Source: Gemmatimonadota bacterium
GTDB taxonomy: Bacteria > Gemmatimonadota > Gemmatimonadetes > Longimicrobiales > Gaopeijiaceae
Reading direction: 5' to 3'
Assembly: GCA_009838975.1 (NCBI GenBank)
Contig: VXQO01000162.1
Span: 31,081 to 95,080, forward strand
DNA length: 64,000 nucleotides
The notes below the pieces were generated by a model, which saw only the letters and a list, made by a program, of their open reading frames with translations, did no database searches and was not told where the DNA came from. A program made the translations under genes and the position numbers. Shown one piece after another: positions 28,789 to 38,300 of this stretch; the first letter of the stretch is position 1; each line of letters starts with the position of its first letter.

Positions 28789-30825
28789 ATGTCCTCACCA
28801 GCCGCTCCTTCGCCCGCAGCGCCGTTCCCCCGCGGCAGGTGCCGTGTCCCCGCTGGAGGTGGAGGGGGAAGGAGCTTCTGCCGCATCCGCACCGCATTCA
28901 GGCTGTTCTGTGGCCTGGCGCCGCTCGCGGCCCCGCTGGCGGGAAGCGCCCAGGAGGTGGTCGAGACCCCCGCCGTGATCCTGGCCTCGGTGCCCTTCAC
29001 GGTGGCCGTACGCGGCGGCGACGACTTCTCCACCCTCGTGGAGATCCGCGACTCGGGCGGTGCGCTGCTCGCATCCGGGCCCGTGGCCGCCGGCGAGACC
29101 CGCGCATTCGGCGATATCTCGGTCGCCGCGCGGGACGCCCTGCCGCTCCAGGTGCGCGCGGGCGACACCGTCGAGGAGATCTCCCGGCCCTTCGCGCCCG
29201 GCTGGTTCTCGATCCTGCCCCCGCTGATCGCGATCGTGCTCGCGCTGGTCTTCAAGGAGGTCATCACCGCGCTCCTGGCTGGGATCTGGCTGGGTGCCCT
29301 GGCCGTGGCGGGCTACAACCCCTTGCAGGCCACATGGCGGCTGGTCGATCAGTACATGGTGCCCGCGCTGAGCAATACCGACAGCGGCCATACACAGATC
29401 GTCGTGTTCAGCCTCATGTTGGGCGGCATGGTGGGGATCATCAGCCGCAACGGGGGCACGCGGGGGGTGGTGCGGGCGGTCGCACCGCTGGCGCGCAACC
29501 GCCGCCGCGGCAAGATCGCCACCTCGCTCGCCGGCCTGGGCATCTTCTTCGACGACTACGCGAACACGCTCGTCGTCGGCAACACCATGCGCCCGATCAC
29601 CGACGGGCTCAAGGTGTCACGCGAGAAGCTGGCCTACCTGGTGGACTCGACCGCGGCCCCGGTCGCGGCACTGGTGCCGGTCTCGACGTGGGTGGGCTAC
29701 GAGGTGTCGCTGATCGCAGGCGGGCTCGATGCGGCCTCCGGCGAAGCCATCGGCGCCGACGCCGCGTTCCTCGCGGGTCTGAGCCCCTACACCGTCTTCC
29801 TCGAGACCATTCCGTATCTCTTCTACCCCCTGCTCGCGCTCGCCTTCGTATTCCTCACCTCGTACATGAACCGCGACTTCGGTCCGATGGCCCGCGCGGA
29901 GGCGCGCGCGGCCTCGGACGGCGGCGTGCTCCGCCCCGGATCGAGACCGGCCGCCGAGATCTCCGAGAGCTTCGTCAACTCAAAGGAGGGGGTTCCGGAG
30001 CGCTGGTGGAATGCGGGATTGCCGGTCGCGACCGTGGTCCTGGTGGTCCTCGGCGGCCTCTACACTTCGGGGCGCGCGGCGGTGGGAGCCGATGCGTCGC
30101 TGCGTGACGTGTTCGGAGCGGCCGACCCCTTCATGACTCTCCTCTGGGGCTCGCTGTCGGGGTGCGTGGTCGCGGCGGTGCTGTCCATCTCGCAGCGGCT
30201 CCTCGACGTCAGGGAGTGCATCGACGCGGGGCTCGGCGGGGTCAAGGCCATGCTGATCGCCATGGTCATCCTGACGCTGGCGTGGTCGCTCGGCGCCGTC
30301 ACCCAGGACGTCGGCACGGCCGCATACGTGTCCCAGCTGCTGGGCGGCAACCTGCCCCTCTTCCTCCTGCCGGCGCTCGTGTTCATCACGTCGGGAGCGA
30401 TGGCGTTCGCAACCGGAACCTCCTGGACCACCATGGCCATCCTGATCCCGCTGGTGATTCCTCTCACCGTCTCGCTGGCGGGCGGCACCGGCTTCGCGGA
30501 CGGCTCGGTCTACGGCATCCTCCTTGCGACCACCAGCTCGGTGCTGGCCGGCGCGATCTGGGGCGACCACTGCTCCCCCATCTCGGACACCACCGTCCTG
30601 TCCTCGACCGCGGCCGCCTGCGACCACGTGGACCACGTCCGCACCCAGCTGCCCTACGCGGTGCTGGTCGGCGCGGTCGGCCTCGTGCTGGGCAGTCTGG
30701 GAACCTCGCTGGGACTCCCGACCTGGGTTGCGCTCCTGGCGGGTGTGGCGATCCTGGCGATCTGCCTGCGGATCTTCGGCACCCCGGTCCCCGAGATCGG
30801 CGAGGCGGCCACCTCGGAACTCTGA
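28789..30825 (+). CDS. NhaC-type Na+/H+ antiporter with extra N-terminal domain
   Basis: A 678-residue membrane protein. The ATG at 28789 follows a GGAG by five bases. A signal-like segment (residues about 30-53) and a roughly 75-residue beta-rich domain (TPAVILASVPFTVAVRGGDD...) precede the transporter, which begins near residue 130 (GWFSILPPLIAIVLALVFKE). About eleven to twelve membrane helices follow, with NhaC family landmarks such as GIFFDDYANTLVVGNTMRPI, FATGTSWTTMAILIP and IWGDHCSPISDTTVLSSTAA. The family exchanges sodium for protons or, in some clades, amino acids or malate for lactate. The extra exported N-terminal domain is uncommon. The 3' end faces tadA. Confidence 0.92.
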   Translation: MSSPAAPSPAAPFPRGRCRVPAGGGGGRSFCRIRTAFRLFCGLAPLAAPLAGSAQEVVETPAVILASVPFTVAVRGGDDFSTLVEIRDSGGALLASGPVAAGETRAFGDISVAARDALPLQVRAGDTVEEISRPFAPGWFSILPPLIAIVLALVFKEVITALLAGIWLGALAVAGYNPLQATWRLVDQYMVPALSNTDSGHTQIVVFSLMLGGMVGIISRNGGTRGVVRAVAPLARNRRRGKIATSLAGLGIFFDDYANTLVVGNTMRPITDGLKVSREKLAYLVDSTAAPVAALVPVSTWVGYEVSLIAGGLDAASGEAIGADAAFLAGLSPYTVFLETIPYLFYPLLALAFVFLTSYMNRDFGPMARAEARAASDGGVLRPGSRPAAEISESFVNSKEGVPERWWNAGLPVATVVLVVLGGLYTSGRAAVGADASLRDVFGAADPFMTLLWGSLSGCVVAAVLSISQRLLDVRECIDAGLGGVKAMLIAMVILTLAWSLGAVTQDVGTAAYVSQLLGGNLPLFLLPALVFITSGAMAFATGTSWTTMAILIPLVIPLTVSLAGGTGFADGSVYGILLATTSSVLAGAIWGDHCSPISDTTVLSSTAAACDHVDHVRTQLPYAVLVGAVGLVLGSLGTSLGLPTWVALLAGVAILAICLRIFGTPVPEIGEAATSEL

Positions 30826-30836
30826 CGTTACGTCAG
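30822..30836. terminator. Short palindrome between convergent genes
   Basis: CTGACG-TTA-CGTCAG begins inside the stop codon of the NhaC-type gene and could act as a bidirectional stop signal between it and the convergent tadA gene (stop at 30854). The stem is only 6 bp and no T-tract follows on either strand, so this is weak. Confidence 0.25.
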
Positions 30837-30853
30837 GGTTGGCCGTTTGGCGT

Positions 30854-31285
30854 TCAGCCCCTGCGCGCGCGAAAGAAGGCCCGCAGAAGCTCGGAGGACT
30901 CGGAGGCCAGGACGCCGCCGAGCAGTTCGACCCGGTGGTTGAGGCGCTGATCCTGCACAAGGTTCTCCAGGCTGCCGGCCATGCCCGCCTTGGGGTCGTG
31001 GGCCCCGAAGACGAGGCGCGGAATGCGGGCGAGCACGATGGCGCCGGCGCACTGCGCGCAGGGCTCCAGGGTCGTGTACAGGGTGCAGTCGTTGAGGCGC
31101 CAGTCCCCCAGTCTCCGAGCCGCCGCACGGATCGCCAGGGATTCGGCGTGGGCGGTCGGATCGTGCAGTTCCACCGTGCGGTTGTGCGATTCGGCGAGGA
31201 CCTCCTCGGCGCGAACGATCACCGCGCCGACCGGAACTTCGCCCCGCAGCCCGCCGGCCCGTGCCATCTCCAGGGCGCGGGCCAT
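30854..31285 (-). CDS. tadA: tRNA-specific adenosine deaminase
   Basis: A 143-residue zinc deaminase converting A34 to inosine in tRNA-Arg(ACG). The catalytic motif HAE is at residues 46-48 and the second zinc motif PCAQC at 75-79; the first helix and the GEVPVGAVIV strand fit TadA. The ATG at 31285 is the only start after the upstream stop. It sits 19 bases after the LexA-like gene on the same strand, so the two may be co-transcribed. Cytosine deaminase relatives share the fold, but the length, HAE and context favour TadA. Confidence 0.95.
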   Translation of the reverse strand: MARALEMARAGGLRGEVPVGAVIVRAEEVLAESHNRTVELHDPTAHAESLAIRAAARRLGDWRLNDCTLYTTLEPCAQCAGAIVLARIPRLVFGAHDPKAGMAGSLENLVQDQRLNHRVELLGGVLASESSELLRAFFRARRG

Positions 31286-31304
31286 CCAGGCGCGATCGAG
31301 GTCG

Positions 31305-32012
31305 CTAATGGGCGGTGATGGGTGCCGTGAAGGGGAGCGCGCTCATCCGCCGGTACAGCGCGGCCACCCTGCCGATGATCACCGGATGCGCGCCCTCCGG
31401 ACCGTCCGGGACCGACGGATCTCCCCCGATCGGGTAGAAGAAGAAGCGCGAACCCCGCTTCTTGAGCTGGAAAAAGTCGGTCACACCGCCGACCCTGGCG
31501 ACGATGATCTCTCCATCGGCCAGCTCGTCGGCGCGAACCGGCTGAATCACCAGGAAATCCCCCTCGCTGATCCCCGCGGCTGCCAACCGGTCACGGGGCG
31601 CACGCACCACGAAGCCCCCGCCGCGGCTCACCAGTTGCCGGTCGAGCGAAATACGCACCTCGGCCGCGCCTTCGCGGGAACTGCTCGTCGCGTCGCGCAG
31701 GTCGCGGAAACAGGGCAGCGACACGGTCTGCGCATTGAGGTCGATGCCCAGAATTCGGATCCCCCGGGAGCGCGAGGGGTCGCGTTCCACATACCCCTTG
31801 TTGGCGAGCGCCTGCAGGTGTTCGGAGACCGTCTTCGTGCTCTTGATCCCGAAACGCTGCCCAATTTCCCTGATCGATGGCTGATAGGTGTTGGTGCGCA
31901 GGTACGACACCATGAAATCGAGGATTCTGCGTTCGATGTCGTTGAGGCTCGGGACGACCCGGACTACAGTCGATTCATGAGCCGTAGCGGAGGAACTGGG
32001 ACCAGGCGGCAT
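31305..32012 (-). CDS. LexA-like repressor lacking the Ser/Lys catalytic dyad
   Basis: A 235-residue protein. Residues 23-90 are a clear LexA winged helix (LNDIERRILDFMVSYLRT...PSIREIGQRFGI...TVSEHLQALANKGYVERDP). The C-terminal half aligns with the S24 domain (AAAGISEGDFLVIQP, DGEIIVARVGG). However, the position of the catalytic serine (GxSM in LexA) is Arg142 in APRDRLAAAGI, and the catalytic lysine position (TVKRF) is Phe180 in VTDFFQL. No Ala-Gly cleavage site is apparent in the linker. I infer a LexA-fold regulator that cannot self-cleave. Whether it binds SOS boxes is unknown; no recognisable SOS box lies upstream. It diverges from the NCS2 permease gene. Confidence 0.88.
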   Translation of the reverse strand: MPPGPSSSATAHESTVVRVVPSLNDIERRILDFMVSYLRTNTYQPSIREIGQRFGIKSTKTVSEHLQALANKGYVERDPSRSRGIRILGIDLNAQTVSLPCFRDLRDATSSSREGAAEVRISLDRQLVSRGGGFVVRAPRDRLAAAGISEGDFLVIQPVRADELADGEIIVARVGGVTDFFQLKKRGSRFFFYPIGGDPSVPDGPEGAHPVIIGRVAALYRRMSALPFTAPITAH

Positions 32013-32170
32013 GCTGTCCGGGTGCAGGAGCTGTCAGGGGAGTGGCGCCGTGAACGATAGGCCCCGGAGTGCGGGTTGGCAAGCTCCCTGGGACTTCGAG
32101 GTTTGCCCAGGCCGACGCCCCCAGGCAGTTTGCCAGGGCGTGCTGTTTCGCAACGCGCGAGGAGGATTCG

Positions 32171-33904
32171 ATGCCAACACCGAGCCGGAGGACCGCAGAG
32201 GTCCGCTACCAGCCCGACGAGCATCCTCCCCACGGCCTCGCCCTGGGGCTCGCACTCCAGCTGATGATGCTCGAAATCGGCGAGATCATCCTGATTCCGG
32301 TGGTCGTGGTGCGCGCGGCCGGGGGTACTGACGCCTATTTGGCGTGGGCGGCGTTCGCGGCGCTGGCGATCTCGGGAATCACGACGATGCTCCAGGCCCA
32401 CCGGGTCGGCAGGATCGGGTCCGGCTACATCCTCCTCATGGTCACGTCGGGGGCCTTCATCGCGGTCTGCGTCACGGCGCTCACCGAAGGCGGCGCCCCG
32501 CTGCTGATGACCCTGCTGATCGTCTCGTCCCTGTTTCAGTTCCTGCTGTCGGCACGGCTGTCGCTGCTCCGGCGGATCATCACCCCCACGGTGGCCGGCA
32601 CCGTCATGATGCTCATCGCGGTGTCGATCATGCCCGTGCTGTCCGAGCTGCTCGAAGAGGTCCCCGAAGGAGCGTCCGCGAACGGGATCCTGATCAGTGC
32701 GGCCACGACCCTGATCGTCACCGTTGTGATGATCCTGCGCGGTTCGAGCGGCGTGCGCCGCTGGGCCCCGATCGCCGGGGTCGCCGCGGGCTGCATCGTG
32801 GCTTCCGGGTTCGGCCTGTACGAGATCGAACGGGTGATCGAGGCTTCGTGGTTCGGGCTTCCCGAGGGCGGTTGGCCCGGCTTCTCGCTGGACTTCGGTC
32901 CGGCCTTCTGGGCGCTCCTCCCGGCATTCGTGTTCGTGACCCTGATCGGGGCAATCGAGACCGTCGGGGATGTCGTGGGGATCCAGCGCGTGTCGTGGCG
33001 TACGCCCCGTGCCACCGACTTCCGCTCGGTTCAGGGCGCCGTGGCGGCCGACGGCGTGGGCAACCTGCTCTCGGGTCTCGCTGGAACGGTCCCGAACACG
33101 ACGTGTGCCTCGGGGGTGGCCACCGTCGAGATCACCGGCGTGGCGTCCCGCCGGGTAGGGGTCTACATCGGCATGTTCTTCCTGGCGCTGACCCTGCTGC
33201 CGAAGGCTCTGGCCCTCTTCCTGGCCATACCCGGTCCGGTCGCGGCCGCCTACCTCCTCGTGATGATCGCGGTCCTCTTCTCGCTGGGCATGCGGATCGT
33301 GGTGCGGGACGGCATGGATTTCCGCAAGGCGGCGATCGTGGGCGTTGCCTTCTGGATCGGCACGGGATTCCAGCACTCGATCTTCTTCCCCGCAGGGCTG
33401 GAGGGATGGGTCGGTGAACTGCTCGGGAACGGGATGGCTTCCGGCGGCCTGGCCGCGCTCGCGATGACAGTGTTCATTGAGGTGACGGGGGGCCGGCGCA
33501 AGCGGCTCGAGACGGAACTCGGCGTCGATGCCCTGCCCGGGATCAACGCGCTGATAGACGAGATGGCCTCGCGCAGGGGGTGGGACCAGGCGATGGTCAA
33601 CAGGCTGCGCCTGGTCGCCGAGGAGACACTCGGCACGCTCAGCGAACAGGATGACGAGGGAGACGGGGAAGTGAGGCGTCGCCTGCGGGTGGCCATTCGG
33701 CCCGAAGCATCGGGGGCCGAGATGGAGTTCGTGGCCTCGGGCGGCGAGGGCAACATCGAGGACCGCCTGGCCCTGATCGAGGAGGACCACACCAGTGATC
33801 CCGTCGAGCACGAGATTTCGCTCAGGCTGCTACGGCACTTCGCGTCGTCGGTGCGCCATCAGCAATACCAGGACACCGACATCGTGACGGTGAAGATCGA
33901 CTAG
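32171..33904 (+). CDS. NCS2 (xanthine/uracil) permease fused to an ATPase-like domain
   Basis: A 577-residue protein from an ATG preceded by AGGAGG (32160-32165). Residues about 20-430 form a polytopic NCS2 permease of roughly 12-14 helices, with ALIGAIETVGDVVGIQRVS and AGTVPNTTCASGVATVEITGVASR resembling the substrate and GxxPxTT-like regions. From about residue 440 the protein becomes soluble: NRLRLVAEETLGTLSEQDD looks like the N-box of a GHKL (RsbW-type) ATPase, followed by a beta strand-rich part ending DTDIVTVKID. Known NCS2 proteins carry nucleobases with protons. The C-terminal domain could sense or couple to signalling. The 3' end overlaps the convergent gltX stop by four bases. Confidence 0.85.
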   Translation: MPTPSRRTAEVRYQPDEHPPHGLALGLALQLMMLEIGEIILIPVVVVRAAGGTDAYLAWAAFAALAISGITTMLQAHRVGRIGSGYILLMVTSGAFIAVCVTALTEGGAPLLMTLLIVSSLFQFLLSARLSLLRRIITPTVAGTVMMLIAVSIMPVLSELLEEVPEGASANGILISAATTLIVTVVMILRGSSGVRRWAPIAGVAAGCIVASGFGLYEIERVIEASWFGLPEGGWPGFSLDFGPAFWALLPAFVFVTLIGAIETVGDVVGIQRVSWRTPRATDFRSVQGAVAADGVGNLLSGLAGTVPNTTCASGVATVEITGVASRRVGVYIGMFFLALTLLPKALALFLAIPGPVAAAYLLVMIAVLFSLGMRIVVRDGMDFRKAAIVGVAFWIGTGFQHSIFFPAGLEGWVGELLGNGMASGGLAALAMTVFIEVTGGRRKRLETELGVDALPGINALIDEMASRRGWDQAMVNRLRLVAEETLGTLSEQDDEGDGEVRRRLRVAIRPEASGAEMEFVASGGEGNIEDRLALIEEDHTSDPVEHEISLRLLRHFASSVRHQQYQDTDIVTVKID

Positions 33905-35343
33905 TCGCCAGCCTCGATGTGTTCGACCGCGCGCTCCACGCGCCGGAGGGAGCGCTCGTGCCCGAGGATGAGCAGCACGTCGAAGATTCCGGGGGAGGCG
34001 GCCAGGCCCGTGAGCGCGACGCGCAGCGGCTGGAAGACCTTCCCCGCTCCGATCCCCCGTTCGGCGGCGAGGGTGCGCAGGGCGGCCTCAAGCGCATCGG
34101 CGTCCCAGGGCGTGGCGGCGAGGGCATCGCGGACAGCCGACAGGGTGGCCACCGTCGCCTGACGGTCGCGGTACCACGCCTTCCTGGCCGCCTTGGGGTC
34201 GTAGTCGCGCACGGGGCCGACGTAGGGGCGTGACATCGCGGCCATCTCGGTCAGGGTGCGGCTTCGTGGAGCGAGCGCGGAGGCCATGCTCTGAAATGCC
34301 TCTGGCGAGAGCGCGACTTCGCCGGCGTCGATGCCGTCACGGGCCAGCCGGTCGCGCAGGGCCGCTGCCCGCTCGCCGGGATCCATGCGCGCGATGTACT
34401 GGCCGTTCATCCACCAGAGCTTCTCGCGGTCGAAAACCGCGCCCTTCTTCAGCACGCGCTCCAGCGAGAATCGCGCGACCATCTCCTCGCGGGTGAGCAG
34501 CTCCTCGTCGCTTCCGGGCGACCAGCCCAGCAGGGCGAGGAAGTTCGCCATTGCCTCCGGCAGAATACCCTCGTCCTCATACGCGCCCACCGCCTGAGCG
34601 CCGTGGCGCTTCGAGAGGCGCTTCCCGTCCGGCCCCAGAATCATGGGGAGGTGCCCGAACGCGGGGACGGTCTCGCCCAGCGCCTCGTAGAGGAGGATCT
34701 GCTTGGGCGTGTTGGAGATGTGGTCGTCGCCGCGGACCACGTGGGTGATCGCCATCGCGGCATCGTCGGAGACCACAGCCAGGTTGTAGGTCGGGGTCCC
34801 GTCGCTGCGCAGGATGACGAAGTCGTCGATCTGGGCGTTTTCGAAGCGCGTGGGACCGTGCACCAGGTCGTGCCACACGGTCGTGCCGTCAGGGACCAGG
34901 AAGCGGACCGCGAAGGGCTCGCCCGCTTCGGCGCGGCGTCGGCTCTCGTCGGGAGGTACGCGCGCCGCCAATTGACGTGAGAGACGTGCGACAGTGCCGG
35001 TTCCCGCCTTGACCGCCGCGTCCCTTGCCTTCGCAAACTCCGCCTGCGTGGTGAAGTCGCGGTAGGCCCGCCCCGCTTTCAGCAGCCGCAACGCGTCGCG
35101 GCGGTGCCTGTTCAGCCCGTCGGCCTGGAACACCGGCTCCTCGTCCCAGCCTATCCCCAGCCAGCTCAGGCCGTTCAGAATGGCGTCGACGTGCTCGGGG
35201 CGGCTTCGGTTGCGGTCGGTGTCTTCGATGCGCAGCAGGAACGCGCCGCCACTGCGGCGGGCCAGCAGCCAGTTGAAAAGCGCGGTGCGGGCACCGCCGA
35301 CGTGCAGATACCCCGTCGGCGAGGGGGCGAAGCGGAGTCTCAC
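33901..35343 (-). CDS. gltX: Glutamyl-tRNA synthetase
   Basis: A 480-residue class I synthetase charging tRNA-Glu. The HIGH-type motif is PTGYLHVGG (residues 9-17), IEDTDRNRS follows, and the KMSKS-type loop is KRLSKRHG near residue 243. The C-terminal anticodon-binding domain is complete and ends RAVEHIEAGD. The GTG at 35343 starts the family-typical MRLRFAPSPTG, three bases after the second RND pump stop, so transcription from the efflux operon should read into it; no separate promoter is visible. Whether it is discriminating or can also charge tRNA-Gln cannot be told; no gatCAB is in view. Confidence 0.97.
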   Translation of the reverse strand: MRLRFAPSPTGYLHVGGARTALFNWLLARRSGGAFLLRIEDTDRNRSRPEHVDAILNGLSWLGIGWDEEPVFQADGLNRHRRDALRLLKAGRAYRDFTTQAEFAKARDAAVKAGTGTVARLSRQLAARVPPDESRRRAEAGEPFAVRFLVPDGTTVWHDLVHGPTRFENAQIDDFVILRSDGTPTYNLAVVSDDAAMAITHVVRGDDHISNTPKQILLYEALGETVPAFGHLPMILGPDGKRLSKRHGAQAVGAYEDEGILPEAMANFLALLGWSPGSDEELLTREEMVARFSLERVLKKGAVFDREKLWWMNGQYIARMDPGERAAALRDRLARDGIDAGEVALSPEAFQSMASALAPRSRTLTEMAAMSRPYVGPVRDYDPKAARKAWYRDRQATVATLSAVRDALAATPWDADALEAALRTLAAERGIGAGKVFQPLRVALTGLAASPGIFDVLLILGHERSLRRVERAVEHIEAGD

Positions 35344-35346
35344 GGA

Positions 35347-38300
35347 TCAGGCCAGCCGCGCGGGCCTCAGGTTGCGCACCCACTTGACGGTCACGGCGAG
35401 GAACGGCCACGCGACGATCAGGCCCGCCCAGACCACGCCGACCCAGATCAGCACCGTCTGGACCAGCTCCGGCAGGCCACCGACCGAGTCGAACACGACA
35501 TCGACGAATGCCACGTCGCCCCGGAGGCCCGAGACGAAATCCCACAGGGCGATCGCGCCGAACACGAAACCGATCATCAGCACACCGTACAGCACCACAT
35601 GCGTCAGCCACCGGACCGCGCTCACGCGGCCGCTAGCGGAGAAGTGCTCCCCGATGGTCGCCCGCGCCTTCGCGCTCTCGAAGAGGTAGTACAGCGCCGG
35701 GGTGGCGGTCAGAACCAGGAAGGTCGAAGACGCCAGGCCTCCGATGAGCGAGTAGGCCAGCGCGTTCCAGATGTTGGAGTCCGCGGTCTCGCTGAACAGG
35801 ACCAGCGGGAGGAGCGCCAGAATGGTCGTCGTGGTGGTCATCAGGATGGGCCGGACGCGTTCCTCCGTTCCCCGCACGATAGCGGCCTCCAGCCCCAGCG
35901 AGGACTCCCTCCTGTGCCGATTGATGTTGTCCACGAGAAGGATGGCGTTGTTGACCACGATCCCGCACATCATGATCACGCCCATCCAGGCCTCGCCGGT
36001 GAAGTTGGCGTCCAGGAAGAAGAAGAGCAGGAACACGCCGATCAGCGCCATCGGCACGGTAAGCACCACGCACAGCGGTTGGCGCGCCGACTCGAAGAGG
36101 GCCGCCGTGACCATGTAGACCAGGATGAGCGCGAGGCCGAGCACCATGGCGAGCTGCGACTGTTCCTCGGCGCCCCAGCGCCAGCGGTCCGCCTTCTTGA
36201 CCGTGTAGCCCGGCGGGACTTCGGTCCCGTCGATGATCGTGTTGTGATAGACATCACCGAGCTTGTAGGGTCCCCGGAACTCGTAGGCCACCGTGCGCTC
36301 GTACTGCTGGTCCTCGCGGAGGATCTGGGCCAGCACCTCCCTGGACTCGATCGTGACGAGTTCGCCCAGGCGGACCGGATCCCCCCCTGGCGTGAGGAGC
36401 AGGGTCTGCCGGAGCCTGTGGAGGTCCACCTCCCGGTTCCCTTCCAGCTTCACGTCGTACCGGACCTCGTCTCCGCCGATCTTGAGCTGGTTCTGACTGA
36501 CCTGCCCGCGAACCGTCCGGCCGATATCACCGACGAGCTGGGAAACGGAAAGACCGTGGCGCGCGACGATGTCGCGGCGAATGTCGACGACGAACTCGGA
36601 AGCGCGATCGCGGCTGAAGTACCCGGACGCGTTCGGATTGACGTCGCGCACGCGGGGGAACCGCTCCAGCCGCCCGGCCAGATTCTCGGCGATCTCGCGA
36701 ACCCTCTCGTAGTTGTACCCGAGGACCTGGATGCTGTAGTTGGGTGGCGAACTGCCTCCCCCGTAGAACGACGGGCCGTATCCGATGACGCGGACATCCA
36801 CGCCGGAGAAGCCGAGCGAAAAGGCGAAGAGCTGGTCCTTGATGCTCACCGGAATGTTGGTGTTCTGCAGTTCGTCCGGGAAGGTCACCGTGATGTTGCT
36901 GCGCTCGCTGCTGAACACATTCGTGACGAATTTCTCGACCTCCGGCATCTGACGCAGACGTTCCTCGAAGTAGCCGGTGAGTTCGTCGGTACGCTCGATA
37001 TCCGTTCCCTGGGGAAATCCGATGTTGATGTCGATTTGGTCCTCCCGGCCCCACCCGCCCCCGAAGAACATTCCCCTGTTGACGTAGTTCTGGAACAGGT
37101 AGGTCGAACCTCCCAGCGCGGACAGCCCGATGGCAACCACCATCCACGGCCAGCGGAGCGTGAGGCCCAGCAGGCCGCGGTAGAAGCGCACGTATGCCGG
37201 CGCCGGCGCGTCGGGGCGTTCCGCGGGACCGTCGTCCGATTCCCAGGCGGGGAGGATCTTGCCCACCAGCGCCGGGATGAAGGTGAACGCGACCATCAGC
37301 GAAGCCAGCAGGGTCAGGGCGACGACGACCCCCAACGGCAGATAGTAGACACGCAACTCGCCCTTGAGGTAGACGAACGGCGCAACGACGATGAGCGTCG
37401 TCGCAGTCGCGGCGATGACCGGGAGCAGCACATCAGACGCTCCCTTCGTGACCGCGGCCGTGCGGCCGTCCCCCTGTTGCCAGCGCCGGTACACGTTCTC
37501 GAGCACGACGATCGAGTTGTCGACGATCAGGCCGAACGCCAGCGCCAGTCCCGTGAGCGTCAGCAGGTTGAGGGAGTAGCCCGAGAAGAAGATCAGGTTG
37601 AGCGAGATGAGGATCGAGAACGCGATCGAGGAGAAGATGACCACAGCGGAGCGAATCGATCCCAGGAAGAGGAGGAGCACGCCGAGGATGACGAAGACCG
37701 AGACCGCGGCACGGCTGCGGAGGTCGGACAGCTGGCGGCGGATCTCGCGGCTCTCGTCGTAGTCGAGGATGAAACGCGTGTTCGGAGGATTGCGCGCCTC
37801 GACGACCTTCATCCGCTCCTTCACCCGGTCGGCCACCCGTACCGCGTTGGCTCCGATCTCCTTGGAGATGGACACCCCGACGGCAGGGCGGGAATTCACC
37901 CTGTAGTGGCTCCTGACGTCTTCGTAGGTGTCGCGCACCACGGCCACGTCCGACAGACGCACGATCCGTCCCCCGTCGCTCTTGACGATGGTGCTCTCGA
38001 TCTCCAGGGCCGACGCGGGCCTGTTTCGGATCGTCAGCGTCCACTGCCGGTCCCCCTCGCGCACCGCCCCCGCCTCCCGGACCAGGTCCAGCTCTCCGAT
38101 CCTCAGCGCGACTTCGCTCGGCTCGACGCCCATGGCATTCATCAGCTCGCGGTCCAGCTCGATCTCGAGCAGCCGTTCCCGCCCTCCATAGGCCCTCACC
38201 ACGGCCACACCCTCGACCTGACTCAGCTCCGGAATGACAACGTCGTTGAGGTGTTCACGCAGTGACTCGAGGGTGCGTGCACCGGTGAACGTATACCTCA

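Noticed and set aside
32013..32170. Search for an SOS box between the LexA-like gene and the NCS2 gene
   Set aside because: No GAAC-N4-GTTC or CTGT-N8-ACAG match was found on either strand.
35104..38265. A 1053-codon open frame on the plus strand antisense to the second RND pump
   Set aside because: Composition is His/Arg/Asp-rich as expected for the antisense of a high-GC gene, it has no family resemblance, and the pump on the other strand is certain.
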